In this document: piece after piece, positions 42,340-51,160 of the stretch
How positions within the stretch are numbered: position 1 is the stretch's first letter
Layout of the letters: the number at the start of each line of letters is the position of its first letter
Source: Micromonospora endolithica
GTDB taxonomy: Bacteria > Actinomycetota > Actinomycetes > Mycobacteriales > Micromonosporaceae
Length of the DNA stretch: 64,000 nucleotides
Direction of reading: 5' to 3'
NCBI RefSeq assembly: GCF_003626595.1
Contig: NZ_RBAK01000017.1
Span: 50,356-114,355, forward strand
Position numbers and translations under genes: made by a program
The notes under the pieces: generated by a model
The model's database searches: none
Told to the model about the DNA's origin: nothing
What the model saw: only the letters and a program-made list of their open reading frames with translations

Positions 42340-44337
42340 GTGTCCGCACCCCGTACCCCCGCCGTGGCCGACCCCGTCGTCGTCGCCGCCGGGACCACGG
42401 CGGCCGACGCGGTGGCCGCGGCCGGGCTGCCCGTGTCCGGCCCGAAGGCGATCGTGGTGGTCCGTGACCCGCAGGGCCAGTTGCGCGACCTGGACTGGGC
42501 GCCGGCCCAGGACGTCACCGTCGAGCCGGTCGCCCTGGACAGCCCGGACGGCCTCAACGTGCTGCGGCACTCCACCGCGCACGTGCTCGCCCAGGCCGTG
42601 CAGGACGTTTTCCCGGAGGCGAAGCTCGGCATCGGCCCGCCGATCGAGAACGGCTTCTACTACGACTTCTCCGTCGACAAGCCGTTCCAGCCGGACGACC
42701 TGACCAAGGTCGAGAAGCGGATGCAGGAGATCGTCAAGTCCGGCCAGCGGTTCCGCCGCCGCCGGTTCGGCAGCCTCGACGAGGCGAAGGCCGAGCTGGC
42801 CGCGGAGCCGTTCAAGCTGGAGCTGATCGACGTCAAGGGCGAGGGCCTGGACACCGACGAGGTGATGGAGGTGGGCGGCGGCGAGCTGACCATCTACGAC
42901 AACCTCGACGCCAAGGAGGACAAGGTCTGCTGGTCGGACCTGTGCCGGGGCCCGCACCTGCCGAACACCCGACTGATCGGCGCGTTCAAGCTGATGCGCT
43001 CGGCCGCCGCGTACTGGCGCGGTTCGGAGAAGAACCCGCAACTGCAGCGGGTGTATGGCACCGCGTGGCCGACCCGGGACGAGCTGAAGGCGTACCTGAA
43101 GCTGCTGGAGGAGGCCGCCCGGCGCGACCACCGCAAGCTCGGCGCGGACCTGGACCTGTTCAGCTTCCCCGACGAGATCGGCTCCGGCCTGGCGGTCTTC
43201 CACCCCAAGGGCGGCATCATCCGGCGGGAACTGGAGAACTACTCGCGCCGCCGGCACGAGGAGGCGGGGTACGAGTTCGTCAACACCCCGCACATCACCA
43301 AGGCGCAGCTGTTCGAGACCTCCGGGCACCTCCAGTGGTACGCCGACGGCATGTACCCGCCGATGGAGATGGAGGGCGCGAACTACTACCTGAAGCCGAT
43401 GAACTGCCCGTTCCACAACCTGATCTTCCGGTCCCGCGGGCGGTCCTACCGGGAGCTGCCGCTGCGGCTGTTCGAGTTCGGGTCGGTCTACCGCTTCGAG
43501 AAGTCCGGCGTGGTGCACGGCCTGACCCGGGTCCGGGGCATGACCCAGGACGACGCGCACATCTACTGCACCACCGAGCAGATGGCCGGTGAGCTGAAGT
43601 CGCTGCTGTCGTTCGTGCTCGACCTGCTGCGCGACTACGGCCTGGACGACTTCTACCTGGAGCTGTCCACCCGCAACCCGGAGAAGTCGGTCGGCACCGA
43701 CGAGAACTGGGAGCGGGCCACCGAGGCGCTGCGGTCGGCGGCCGAGGAGTCCGGCCTGGACCTGGTGCCCGACCCGGGCGGCGCGGCGTTCTACGGGCCG
43801 AAGATCTCGGTGCAGGCCAAGGACGCCATCGGCCGTACCTGGCAGATGTCCACCATCCAGGTCGACTTCAACCTGCCGGAGCGGTTCAACCTGGAGTTCC
43901 AGGCCGCCGACGGCACCCGGCAGCGACCGGTGATGATCCACCGGGCGCTGTTCGGCTCGATCGAGCGCTTCTTCGGCGTGCTCACCGAGCACTACGCCGG
44001 CGCGTTCCCGGCGTGGCTGGCCCCGGTGCAGGTGGTCGGCATCCCGATCCGCGAGGACCACACCGACTACCTGCACGGCTTCGTCGCGGCGCTGCGCGCC
44101 GAGGGAATCCGGGCCCAGGTCGACGCCGGTGACGACCGGATGCAGAAGAAGATCCGCACCGCCCAGCAGCAGAAGATCCCGTTCATGGTAATCGCCGGTG
44201 ACGACGACGTGGCCGCCGGCACGGTCTCGTTCCGCTACCGGGACGGCTCGCAGCGCAACGGGGTGCCGATCGCCGACGCCGTCGCGCACGTGCTCGACGT
44301 GGTCGGCTCCCGCACCAACGTAGGCCCGTCCGCCTGA
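42340..44337 (+). CDS. thrS: Threonyl-tRNA synthetase
   Basis: 665 residues, class II synthetase charging tRNA-Thr. Order of domains: N-terminal TGS-like (~1–65), editing domain (~75–235 with HSTAHVLAQAVQ and KVCWSDLCRGPHLP), catalytic core (motif 1 FVNTPHITKAQLF; zinc/active-site MNCPFHN; motif 2 RLFEFGSVYRFE; motif 3 HRALFGSIERFFG), and the anticodon domain (VVGIPIREDHTDY). GTG 42340 follows GGAGGAG. Start of the conserved actinobacterial block thrS–HIT–pgsA–PIM. Confidence 0.97.
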   Translation: MSAPRTPAVADPVVVAAGTTAADAVAAAGLPVSGPKAIVVVRDPQGQLRDLDWAPAQDVTVEPVALDSPDGLNVLRHSTAHVLAQAVQDVFPEAKLGIGPPIENGFYYDFSVDKPFQPDDLTKVEKRMQEIVKSGQRFRRRRFGSLDEAKAELAAEPFKLELIDVKGEGLDTDEVMEVGGGELTIYDNLDAKEDKVCWSDLCRGPHLPNTRLIGAFKLMRSAAAYWRGSEKNPQLQRVYGTAWPTRDELKAYLKLLEEAARRDHRKLGADLDLFSFPDEIGSGLAVFHPKGGIIRRELENYSRRRHEEAGYEFVNTPHITKAQLFETSGHLQWYADGMYPPMEMEGANYYLKPMNCPFHNLIFRSRGRSYRELPLRLFEFGSVYRFEKSGVVHGLTRVRGMTQDDAHIYCTTEQMAGELKSLLSFVLDLLRDYGLDDFYLELSTRNPEKSVGTDENWERATEALRSAAEESGLDLVPDPGGAAFYGPKISVQAKDAIGRTWQMSTIQVDFNLPERFNLEFQAADGTRQRPVMIHRALFGSIERFFGVLTEHYAGAFPAWLAPVQVVGIPIREDHTDYLHGFVAALRAEGIRAQVDAGDDRMQKKIRTAQQQKIPFMVIAGDDDVAAGTVSFRYRDGSQRNGVPIADAVAHVLDVVGSRTNVGPSA

Positions 44338-44341
44338 GGTG

Positions 44342-44397
44342 TAAGGAAGGGCCCCCTGTTAACGCCTCGTGCATAGCAGGGGGCCCTTCTTAACGCC
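44342..44397. repeat. Bipartite palindromic repeat, copy B (thrS terminator)
   Basis: GAAGGGCCCCCTG (44346–44358) and CAGGGGGCCCTTC (44377–44389) pair perfectly over 13 bp with an 18-base loop holding TTAACGCC. It starts 4 bases after the thrS stop and lies between convergent genes, so it can act as a bidirectional terminator. Same family as copies A and C. Confidence 0.85.
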
Positions 44398-44455
44398 GAC
44401 GCCCCGCGCCGACGCCGCGCCGACGCCCCGCGCCGACGCCGACGCCGGCTCGACG
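44393..44455. repeat. CGCCGACGC simple repeats
   Basis: The bases following copy B contain CGCCGACGC-like units repeated about six times, spacing 12–15 bp. This is GC-rich low-complexity filler between convergent genes. Confidence 0.5.
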
Positions 44456-44470
44456 CTGCGGGGGACTGCC

Positions 44471-45223
44471 TCAGATCCCGCAGGTGGGCGCGGACCAGGA
44501 CTGGCCCGGCGAGTTGCCCAGGTGGGTGTGGTCGTCGTGGGCCGGGTAACCGGGGCCGAGGATGTTGCTGAAGCCGTGGTTACGGGCCTGCTGGGCGAGC
44601 CGGCAGAACGAGGGTGACCCGACCAGGTCCACCCCGTCGCCGTAGAGGTGCCGGCTACTGGACGCCCCGCCGACCGCGTTGTTGCACGAGTAGCTGCGGA
44701 ACCCGCTGCTGATGTAGAGCGGCACGTCGCCGAGGGCGCGCCGCATCGCCTGCAGCTTCCACATGGACACCAGCGCGTTGAACCGCGCGGTGCTCGCCGA
44801 CACCGCGCCGCCGGACCAGTCGCCGTTGCAGCGGTTCCACTCGGCGTAGCTGAAGTTGACCGGGGTGCAGTCGTCGTCCTGGAGCGCGTAGATCCGGTTG
44901 AAGGTCTGCGGGCCGGCGATGCCGTCGGCGCCGAGGCCGTACGCCTGCTGGAAGCGGATCACCGCGGACCGGGTCGCCGGGCCGAACGCGCCGTCGATGG
45001 TGATCCGCGCCCCGTAGCCGGGGTAGCCGGACACCCGGATCTGGAGCTGTCGGACGTCCTCGCCGCTCATCCCGGAGGAGAGCGTACGGCCCCAGGTGTA
45101 GCAACCGTCGGCGTACGCGGCTCCGCCGGTCGCGGTGACGCCCACCAGGGTCGCTACGGCGGCCAGTGCGCAGGCGGTGAGCGCCCGGCCGAGGCGTTGC
45201 AGGATGCGGCCACGTCGTGTCAC
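44471..45223 (-). CDS. Secreted peptidoglycan-binding, M15-type zinc D-Ala-D-Ala carboxypeptidase
   Basis: 250 residues, exported. Signal peptide with RRGRILQRLGRAL and a hydrophobic core ending AAYAD. Residues ~48–110 are a PG_binding_1 domain (SGEDVRQLQIRVSGYPGYGA; IDGAFGPATRSAVIRFQQAY; GIAGPQT). Residues ~125–250 carry zinc ligands in SRHLYGDGVDL and DHTHLG, resembling the Streptomyces albus G carboxypeptidase. It trims peptidoglycan stem peptides outside the cell. GTG 45223; the upstream palindrome at 45258 suggests regulated expression. Confidence 0.92.
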   Translation of the reverse strand: MTRRGRILQRLGRALTACALAAVATLVGVTATGGAAYADGCYTWGRTLSSGMSGEDVRQLQIRVSGYPGYGARITIDGAFGPATRSAVIRFQQAYGLGADGIAGPQTFNRIYALQDDDCTPVNFSYAEWNRCNGDWSGGAVSASTARFNALVSMWKLQAMRRALGDVPLYISSGFRSYSCNNAVGGASSSRHLYGDGVDLVGSPSFCRLAQQARNHGFSNILGPGYPAHDDHTHLGNSPGQSWSAPTCGI

Positions 45224-45257
45224 GATCAGCTCCCATCGACGATCTTCGCTTTAATTG

Positions 45258-45272
45258 GATGAAAGTTTCATC
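45258..45272. promoter_or_regulatory. Palindromic operator of the M15 peptidase gene
   Basis: GATGAAA-G-TTTCATC is a perfect 15-bp palindrome, AT-rich in GC-rich surroundings, 35 bp upstream of the secreted peptidase gene. GAAAGTTTC-type palindromes resemble LacI-family operators before secreted polysaccharide-degrading enzyme genes in actinomycetes. The bound regulator is not in the window. Confidence 0.6.
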
Positions 45273-45393
45273 GATCCACGTTGATTCGTCAATCCTCGAC
45301 GTGAGCCCCCGTCGACACCCGGGCCCGCCGGACCGCCCGGCGCCGGCGGTGCGGGCCGGGGAGTGACCGGGCCCGGGACGTAGGATCGCTGCT

Positions 45394-45945
45394 GTGACTG
45401 GGGAGGAACCGCACACGGACAGCGCGAACGCGATGGCGGACGGCCTGGACCGGCTGTGGACGCCGCACCGGATGACCTACATCTCCGGCGAGGACCGGCC
45501 GGAGGGTGGTTACGAGAAGCCCGGCGGCTGCCCGTTCTGCCTCGCCCCCGGGCGGCCGGCCGAGGAGAGCCTGGTCGTGGCCCGGGGCGAGCGCGTCTTC
45601 GTGGTGCTCAACCTCTACCCCTACAACCCGGGGCACCTGCTGGTCTGCCCGTACCGGCACGTCGCCGACTACACCGACCTGGACCCGGCCGAGACGGTCG
45701 AACTGGGCGTGTTGACGCAGACCGCGATGCGGGTGGTGCGCCGGGTCAGCAACGCGCACGGCTTCAACCTCGGCATGAACCAGGGCGGCGTCGCCGGCGC
45801 CGGCATCGCCGCCCACCTGCACCAGCACGTCGTGCCGCGCTGGGGCGGGGACGCCAACTTCATGCCGGTGATCGGGCGCACCAAGGTTCTGCCGCAGCTG
45901 CTCACCGACACCCGCGACCTGTTCGCCCGGGCCTGGCCCGGCTGA
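45394..45945 (+). CDS. HIT family hydrolase/phosphorylase
   Basis: 183 residues. The histidine triad is AHLHQHVVPRW with H141, H143 and H145; a CPFC zinc-like pair (GGCPFCLAPGR) lies upstream. This is the actinobacterial AP4A phosphorylase-type HIT protein (Rv2613c-like) that splits diadenosine tetraphosphate and related dinucleotides. It follows thrS in most actinobacteria; here a secreted peptidase gene has been inserted between on the other strand. GTG 45394. Confidence 0.93.
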   Translation: MTGEEPHTDSANAMADGLDRLWTPHRMTYISGEDRPEGGYEKPGGCPFCLAPGRPAEESLVVARGERVFVVLNLYPYNPGHLLVCPYRHVADYTDLDPAETVELGVLTQTAMRVVRRVSNAHGFNLGMNQGGVAGAGIAAHLHQHVVPRWGGDANFMPVIGRTKVLPQLLTDTRDLFARAWPG

Positions 45946-46028
45946 CCCCGGCCGGCGGCGGTGACCGTCCGGCGTACCCGCGGTGAGGTTCGCCTCCTGC
46001 CACCCAGCCGAGGTGACAGGATGCGTCG

Positions 46029-47087
46029 ATGGCACTCAGCACGCGGACACTGGGCCGCAGCGGCATCGAGGTCAGCGCCCTCGGCATGGGGTGCTGGGCG
46101 ATCGGTGGGCCCTGGTCGGAGGGCAACCAGCCGCTGGGCTGGGGCCAGGTCGACGACGACGAGTCGGTCCGGGCCGTGCGCCGGGCACTCGACCTGGGGA
46201 TCACCCTCTTCGACACCGCCGACACGTACGGCGCCGGGCACTCCGAGCGGATCCTCGGCCGGGCGCTCGCCGGCCGCCGCGACGAGGCGGTGATCGCCAC
46301 CAAGTGGGGGCACACCTTCGACGAGGCCACCCGCCGGGCCACCGGCCGGGACGCCTCGCCCGGATACCTGCGCCGGGCGGTGACCGACTCGCTGCGCCGG
46401 CTGGGCACCGACCGGATCGACCTGCACCAGCTTCACCTGGCCGACCTGCCGGCGCCGCGCGCGGAGGCGTTGATCGGCACCTGCGAGGACCTGGTCGCCG
46501 AAGGGCTGATCCGGGCGTACGGGTGGAGCACCGACCGCCCCGACCGGGCCGCCCTGTTCGGGGACGCGGCCCGGCACGCCACCGCCGTGCAGCACGCCCT
46601 GTCGGTGCTGCGCGACGCGCCGGACCTGCTGGCGGTCTGCGACAAATACGACCTGGCCAGCGTCAACCAGGGGCCACTCGGGATGGGGCTGCTCACCGGC
46701 AAGTACGGCGCCGGCTCCACCCTGCCCCGCGACGACGTACGCGGAATGGCCCCGGGCTGGCTGGAGTGGTTCCGGGGCGGGCGGCCGGCGCCGGAGTGGC
46801 TGCGCCGCGTCACCGCGGTACGCGCGGCGCTCACCGCCGACGGCCGCACCCTCGCCCAGGGCGCGCTGGGCTGGATCTGGGCGCGCAGCGGGCGGACGGT
46901 CCCGATCCCGGGTTGCCGTACCGTCGCCCAGGTCGAGGAGAACGCCGCGGCCCTGCACCGGGGTCCGCTGGGTCCGGACCAGTTCGCCGAGGTGGAACGC
47001 CGGTTGGCGGCCGTGCGCGCGGCGGCGTTGCGGGAGGCCGACCGCCCGCACTGGCCCAGCCCGATGCTCCCCGCCACCCGCCCCTGA
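46029..47087 (+). CDS. Aldo/keto reductase
   Basis: 352 residues, AKR TIM barrel: LGMGCWAIGG, TLFDTADTYGAGHSER (catalytic Asp/Tyr), IATKWGHTFD (Lys), LHQLHLADL (His), VPIPGCRTVAQVEEN for the cofactor. It resembles predicted general-stress-type AKRs (YhdN-like). Substrate unknown. ATG 46029 has AGGTGACAGG-type site. Convergent with the EF-G2 gene. Confidence 0.92.
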   Translation: MALSTRTLGRSGIEVSALGMGCWAIGGPWSEGNQPLGWGQVDDDESVRAVRRALDLGITLFDTADTYGAGHSERILGRALAGRRDEAVIATKWGHTFDEATRRATGRDASPGYLRRAVTDSLRRLGTDRIDLHQLHLADLPAPRAEALIGTCEDLVAEGLIRAYGWSTDRPDRAALFGDAARHATAVQHALSVLRDAPDLLAVCDKYDLASVNQGPLGMGLLTGKYGAGSTLPRDDVRGMAPGWLEWFRGGRPAPEWLRRVTAVRAALTADGRTLAQGALGWIWARSGRTVPIPGCRTVAQVEENAAALHRGPLGPDQFAEVERRLAAVRAAALREADRPHWPSPMLPATRP

Positions 47088-47118
47088 CCCCGCCCCCGGT
47101 AGCGGCGACGGGGGTCAG
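47084..47118. terminator. Terminator between convergent aldo/keto reductase and EF-G2 genes
   Basis: CTGACCCC (47084–47091, overlapping the stop codon) pairs with GGGGTCAG (47111–47118). The 19-base loop can pair further as GCCCCCG/CG. Placed for both directions. Confidence 0.5.
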
Positions 47119-47139
47119 ACGGCGGGGAGGAGCGGGGTG

Positions 47140-49296
47140 TTACGGGGTGTGCTCCTTGCGGTGCTGGTCGGCGAGGTGGGCGGGCATCGGGTCGTAGCGG
47201 ACGAAGTGGCGGCGGAAGGTGCCGGTGCCGGAGGTCATCGCGCGCAGTTCGACCGCGTACCGGAGCAGTTCGGTGGCGGGCACCTCGGCGCGGACCAGGG
47301 TGCGGCCCTCGGCGGCGGTGTCCGGCTCGGTGCCCAGCACCCGGCCCCGTCGCCCGGACAGGTCGCCCATCACCGCGCCGACCGACGAGTCGGGCACCCG
47401 GACCAGCACCTCGTCGACGGGTTCCAGCAGCGCCGGCTGGCCGTTGCCGGCGGCGTCGCGCAGCGCCAGCGCCCCCGCGGTCTGGAACGCCGCGTCGGAC
47501 GAGTCGACGCTGTGCGCCTTGCCGTCGACCAGGCTCACCCGCAGGTCGACCACGGGGTGGCCGCCGACCAGGCCCCGTTCCATCTGGGCGCGTACGCCCT
47601 TCTCCACCGACGGGACGTAGTTGTGCGGGACCGCCCCGCCGACGATCCGGTCGACGAACTCGAAGCCCGCGCCGCGTGGCAGCGGCTCGACCTCGATGTC
47701 GCAGACGGCGTACTGGCCGTGGCCGCCGGACTGCTTGACGTGCCGGCCGTGCCCCCGGGCGGCGGTGGTGAGCGTCTCGCGCAGCGGCACCCGGACCGGC
47801 TCGGTGTCCAGCTCGACGCCGCCGGCGCGCAGCCGCTCCAGCACCACGTCGGCGTGCGCCTCGCCCATGCACCAGAGCACCAGCTGGTGGGTCTCCGGGT
47901 TGCGTTCCAGCCGCATGGTGGGGTCGCCGGCGACGAGCCGGGCCAGGTTGCGGGCCAGCGCGTCCTCGTCGGAGCGGGTCCGCGCGACGATGGCCACCGG
48001 CAGCAGCGGCTCCGGCATGTCCCAGGGGGCGATGAGCAGCGGATCGTCCTTGGCCGAGACGGTGTCGCCGGTCTCCGCGCTGCCGGACTTGGTGATGGCG
48101 CAGATGTCGCCGGCCACGCAGGCGCCGACCTCGCGCAGGCTGGCGCCCAGCGGCACGTAGACGTGCCCGACCCGCTCGTCGGCGTCGTGGTCGGGGTGCC
48201 CGCGGTCGGCCAGGCCGTGCCCGCAGATGTGCACGGTCTGCTCGGGGCGCAGGGTCCCGGAGAAGACCCGGACCAGGGAGACCCGGCCGACGTGCCGGTC
48301 GACGGTGGTCTTGACCACCTCGGCGACAAGCGGCCCGTCCGGGTCGCAGGTCAGCGGCGGCCGGGGCGAGCCGTCCACCCCGGTGACCGCCGGCACGTCG
48401 TGCTCCAGCGGTGACGGGAAGCCGGCGGTCAGCACCTCCAGCAGCGCGTCCAAGCCGACGCCGGTCTCCGCGCACACCGGCACCACCGGGTAGAAGTGGC
48501 CGCGGGCGACCGCCTTCTCCAGGTCCTCGACGAGTACGTCGGTGCCGATGTCCTCGCCGTCGAGGTACCGGTCCATCAGCGTCTCGTCCTCGCTCTCGGC
48601 GATGATCCCCTCGATCAGCTCGTTGCGGGACTCGGCGATGGCCGGCTGGTGCTCGGGGTCCGGTTCGCGGACGTCGGCGGGCAGGCCGGCGGTGTAGTCG
48701 AACACCCGCCGGGTGATCAGTCCGAGCAGGCCGACGGTGGAGGTCCCGTCGTCGCCGAGCATCGGCAGGTACAGCGGCATCACGTTGTCGCCGAAGACCC
48801 GCTGGCACAGCGCCACGGCCTCGTCGAAGTCGGCACGCGGGTGGTCCAGCCGGGACACGGCGACCGCCCGGGGCATGTCCACCGCCGCGCACTCCTCCCA
48901 CAGGGCGGCGGTGGCGGCGTCCATGCCGTCGACGGCGGAGACGACGAAGAGCGCCGCGTCGGCGGCCCGCAGGCCGGCGCGCAGCTCGCCGACGAAATCG
49001 GCGTAGCCGGGGGTGTCCAGCAGGTTGACCTTGATCCCGTCGTGCACGAACGGGGCGCAGGCGAGACTGACCGAGCGCTGCTGGCGGACGGCGGCGGGGT
49101 CGTGGTCGCAGACGGTGGTGCCGTCGACGACCGAGCCGGCCCGGCCGATCGTGCCGGTCGCCGCCAGCAGGGCCTCCACCAGCGTGGTCTTGCCGGAACC
49201 GGAGTGCCCGACGAGCACCACGTTGCGTACCTTGCCGGGGTCGGTCGCCACCGGCGCGCCGCCGGTGGCCCCCTTCTCCTGACTCTTCTGCGCCAT
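47140..49296 (-). CDS. Elongation factor G-like protein (EF-G2)
   Basis: 718 residues, same domain order as EF-G. G1 is GHSGSGKTTL (30–39), G3 DTPGYADF, but the guanine-specificity G4 motif NKxD is replaced by VSRLDHPR, and the C-terminal EF-G domains IV and V are complete (SGGHGQYAVCDIEVEPLPRG; SVGAVMGDLSGRRGRV). This is the actinobacterial second EF-G (FusA2-like, Rv0120c-type), for which ribosome-linked GTPase activity has been reported to be weak or altered. ATG 49296 follows GGGAGG. Confidence 0.92.
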   Translation of the reverse strand: MAQKSQEKGATGGAPVATDPGKVRNVVLVGHSGSGKTTLVEALLAATGTIGRAGSVVDGTTVCDHDPAAVRQQRSVSLACAPFVHDGIKVNLLDTPGYADFVGELRAGLRAADAALFVVSAVDGMDAATAALWEECAAVDMPRAVAVSRLDHPRADFDEAVALCQRVFGDNVMPLYLPMLGDDGTSTVGLLGLITRRVFDYTAGLPADVREPDPEHQPAIAESRNELIEGIIAESEDETLMDRYLDGEDIGTDVLVEDLEKAVARGHFYPVVPVCAETGVGLDALLEVLTAGFPSPLEHDVPAVTGVDGSPRPPLTCDPDGPLVAEVVKTTVDRHVGRVSLVRVFSGTLRPEQTVHICGHGLADRGHPDHDADERVGHVYVPLGASLREVGACVAGDICAITKSGSAETGDTVSAKDDPLLIAPWDMPEPLLPVAIVARTRSDEDALARNLARLVAGDPTMRLERNPETHQLVLWCMGEAHADVVLERLRAGGVELDTEPVRVPLRETLTTAARGHGRHVKQSGGHGQYAVCDIEVEPLPRGAGFEFVDRIVGGAVPHNYVPSVEKGVRAQMERGLVGGHPVVDLRVSLVDGKAHSVDSSDAAFQTAGALALRDAAGNGQPALLEPVDEVLVRVPDSSVGAVMGDLSGRRGRVLGTEPDTAAEGRTLVRAEVPATELLRYAVELRAMTSGTGTFRRHFVRYDPMPAHLADQHRKEHTP

Positions 49297-49547
49297 CGGG
49301 CGCACCTCCCTCAGCCGGTGGTGGGTGGCGACCGCCGCGCGCGTGGGACAAGCGGCCCGGGGCGGGTGCGCGGCGATATCCTCCGGTGGGCCGCCACCGA
49401 GCGGGAACGGGACGGTCGGGCGGGTGAGCTGGCTCACCTCCCACGCTCGATCAGACACCGGATGCCGGACCCGCACAAGCCTTCCCCGGGCGGGTCGCCT
49501 GACCGGCCGTACCGCGGCCGGACCGGGACCGTTATCGTGGGACCGCC

Positions 49548-50183
49548 ATGGCGAAGATCTTCCAAGTGACGGCCCGCGCGGGGATGACCCGTGTCGTCGA
49601 GCCGATCGCGCGCGGCCTGCTCCGAGCGGGCGTCACTCCCAACGCGGTCACCGTCGCGGGCACCCTCGGGGTGCTCGTCGGGGCCCTCGGCTTCGGTGCC
49701 CGGGGACACCTCGTGGCGGGCGCGATCATCGTGACGGTCTTCGCCCTGACCGACCTGCTCGACGGGACGATGGCCCGGATGAGCGGCGGGTCCACCCGGT
49801 TCGGGGCGTTCCTCGACTCGTCCATGGACCGGGTCGCCGACAGCGCGGTCTTCGCCGCGGTGGCCTACTGGCTGGCGACCCAGCAGCAGTACTCGGGCGT
49901 GGCCGCCGCGCTGCTCTGCCTCGCCGCCGGCGGCCTGGTGTCATACGTCAAGGCCCGGGCCGAGGGCCTCGGCATGACCTGCAACGTCGGCATCGCCGAG
50001 CGCACCGAGCGGCTGCTCATCGTCGGCGTCGGCGGCGTGCTCACCGGCGTCGGCGTCGAGGTGGCCCTGGAGGTCGCGCTCTGGCTGCTGGCCGCGGTGT
50101 CGATCTTCACGGTGGGTCAGCGGGTGGCCCACGTGTACCGCCAGGCGCGGCAGGCCCCCACTGCCAGCGGCGGGCAGGGGTGA
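49548..50183 (+). CDS. pgsA: Phosphatidylinositol phosphate synthase (CDP-alcohol phosphatidyltransferase)
   Basis: 211 residues, about six membrane helices. The CDP-OH-PT motif D69-x2-D72-G-x2-A-R-x8-G-x3-D90-x3-D94 is perfect (TDLLDGTMAR and GAFLDSSMDR). In actinobacteria this protein joins CDP-diacylglycerol and inositol 1-phosphate to phosphatidylinositol phosphate, the first step to phosphatidylinositol mannosides. It begins the PIM operon (pgsA, acyltransferase, pimA). ATG 49548. Confidence 0.94.
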   Translation: MAKIFQVTARAGMTRVVEPIARGLLRAGVTPNAVTVAGTLGVLVGALGFGARGHLVAGAIIVTVFALTDLLDGTMARMSGGSTRFGAFLDSSMDRVADSAVFAAVAYWLATQQQYSGVAAALLCLAAGGLVSYVKARAEGLGMTCNVGIAERTERLLIVGVGGVLTGVGVEVALEVALWLLAAVSIFTVGQRVAHVYRQARQAPTASGGQG

Positions 50184-50211
50184 CCGGGACACCGCCGGAG
50201 GGCCGGCGCGG

Positions 50212-51144
50212 GTGAACCTCACCGAGCTGGGCTACGTCGCCGGCTGGCGCGTGATCCGCGCGCTGCCCCGGCCCGTCGTGGCGGCGGCGTTCCGGGCGGG
50301 CGCCGACCGCGCGCACCGTCGCGGCGGCGCGGGTACGGCCCGACTGCGCGCCAACCTGCGCCGGGTGGTCGGCCCGGACCTGCCCGAGGCGGAGCTGGAC
50401 GACCTGGTCCGGGCGGGCCTGCGGTCGTACGCCCGGTACTGGATGGAGGCGTTCCGGCTGCCCTCGCTGAGCCGCCGGCAGATCCTGGCCGGGTTCCGCC
50501 TCGACGGCGCCCACCTGCTCGCCGACGACGTCGCCGCCGGCCGGGGCGCGGTGGTGGCGCTCCCGCACGCCGGCAACTGGGACGCGGCCGGCGCCTGGGT
50601 CGCGGCGACCGGCTGGCCGTTGACCACGGTGGCCGAGCGACTGAAACCGGAGAGCGTCTACGAGCGCTTCGTCGCCTTCCGGCAGGGACTCGGCATGGAG
50701 ATCCTGCCCACCCACGGCGGCCCGCGGCCCACGTTCGACGTGCTGGTCGATCGGGTCAACGCCGGCACGGTGGTGCCGCTGCTCGCCGACCGGGACTTCT
50801 CCGCGCGCGGGGTGGAGGTGGACTTCTTCGGGGCCCGGACGAAGATGCCGCCCGGCCCGGCGCTGCTCGCGCTGCGTACCGGGGCGCCGCTCTACGTGGC
50901 CTCGATGTGGTATGAACCGGACGCCGCATGCGCCTCCATCGACGGGCCGATCCCGCTGCCCGGTCCCGAGGAGGGCCCCCTCGACAAGCGTGCCCGGGCC
51001 CTCACCCAGCGGATCGCCGACGGTCTTGCGGCGGGCATCGCCCGCCATCCGGAAGACTGGCACATGTTGCAACGGATGTGGCCGGACCAGCGGACCACGA
51101 CAGACGGCGCGGCGCAGCCCCCGCCGACCACCGGACAGATCTGA
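50212..51144 (+). CDS. Phosphatidylinositol mannoside acyltransferase (PatA-like)
   Basis: 310 residues, LPLAT/HtrB-type acyltransferase. The catalytic H-x4-D is H119–D124 in LPHAGNWDAAGAW; then EILPTHGGPRPTFD and DRDFSARGVEVDFFG. It acylates the mannose of PIM1/PIM2 on the inner membrane face. Gene order pgsA–acyltransferase–pimA is the same as in Mycobacterium tuberculosis (Rv2612c–Rv2611c–Rv2610c). GTG 50212. Confidence 0.93.
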   Translation: MNLTELGYVAGWRVIRALPRPVVAAAFRAGADRAHRRGGAGTARLRANLRRVVGPDLPEAELDDLVRAGLRSYARYWMEAFRLPSLSRRQILAGFRLDGAHLLADDVAAGRGAVVALPHAGNWDAAGAWVAATGWPLTTVAERLKPESVYERFVAFRQGLGMEILPTHGGPRPTFDVLVDRVNAGTVVPLLADRDFSARGVEVDFFGARTKMPPGPALLALRTGAPLYVASMWYEPDAACASIDGPIPLPGPEEGPLDKRARALTQRIADGLAAGIARHPEDWHMLQRMWPDQRTTTDGAAQPPPTTGQI

Positions 51145-51160
51145 GGAAGAGGGCACCAAC

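Noticed and set aside
42232..44289. 685-codon reading frame antisense to thrS
   Set aside because: Low-complexity Val/Gln/Arg/Gly composition and exact mirror of thrS; thrS itself has all synthetase motifs.
46433..49444. 1003-codon open reading frame on the minus strand over the aldo/keto reductase and EF-G2 region
   Set aside because: It is a shifted frame of the EF-G2 gene, rich in Arg, Gly and Pro, with no domain; a consequence of GC-rich codons lacking stops.
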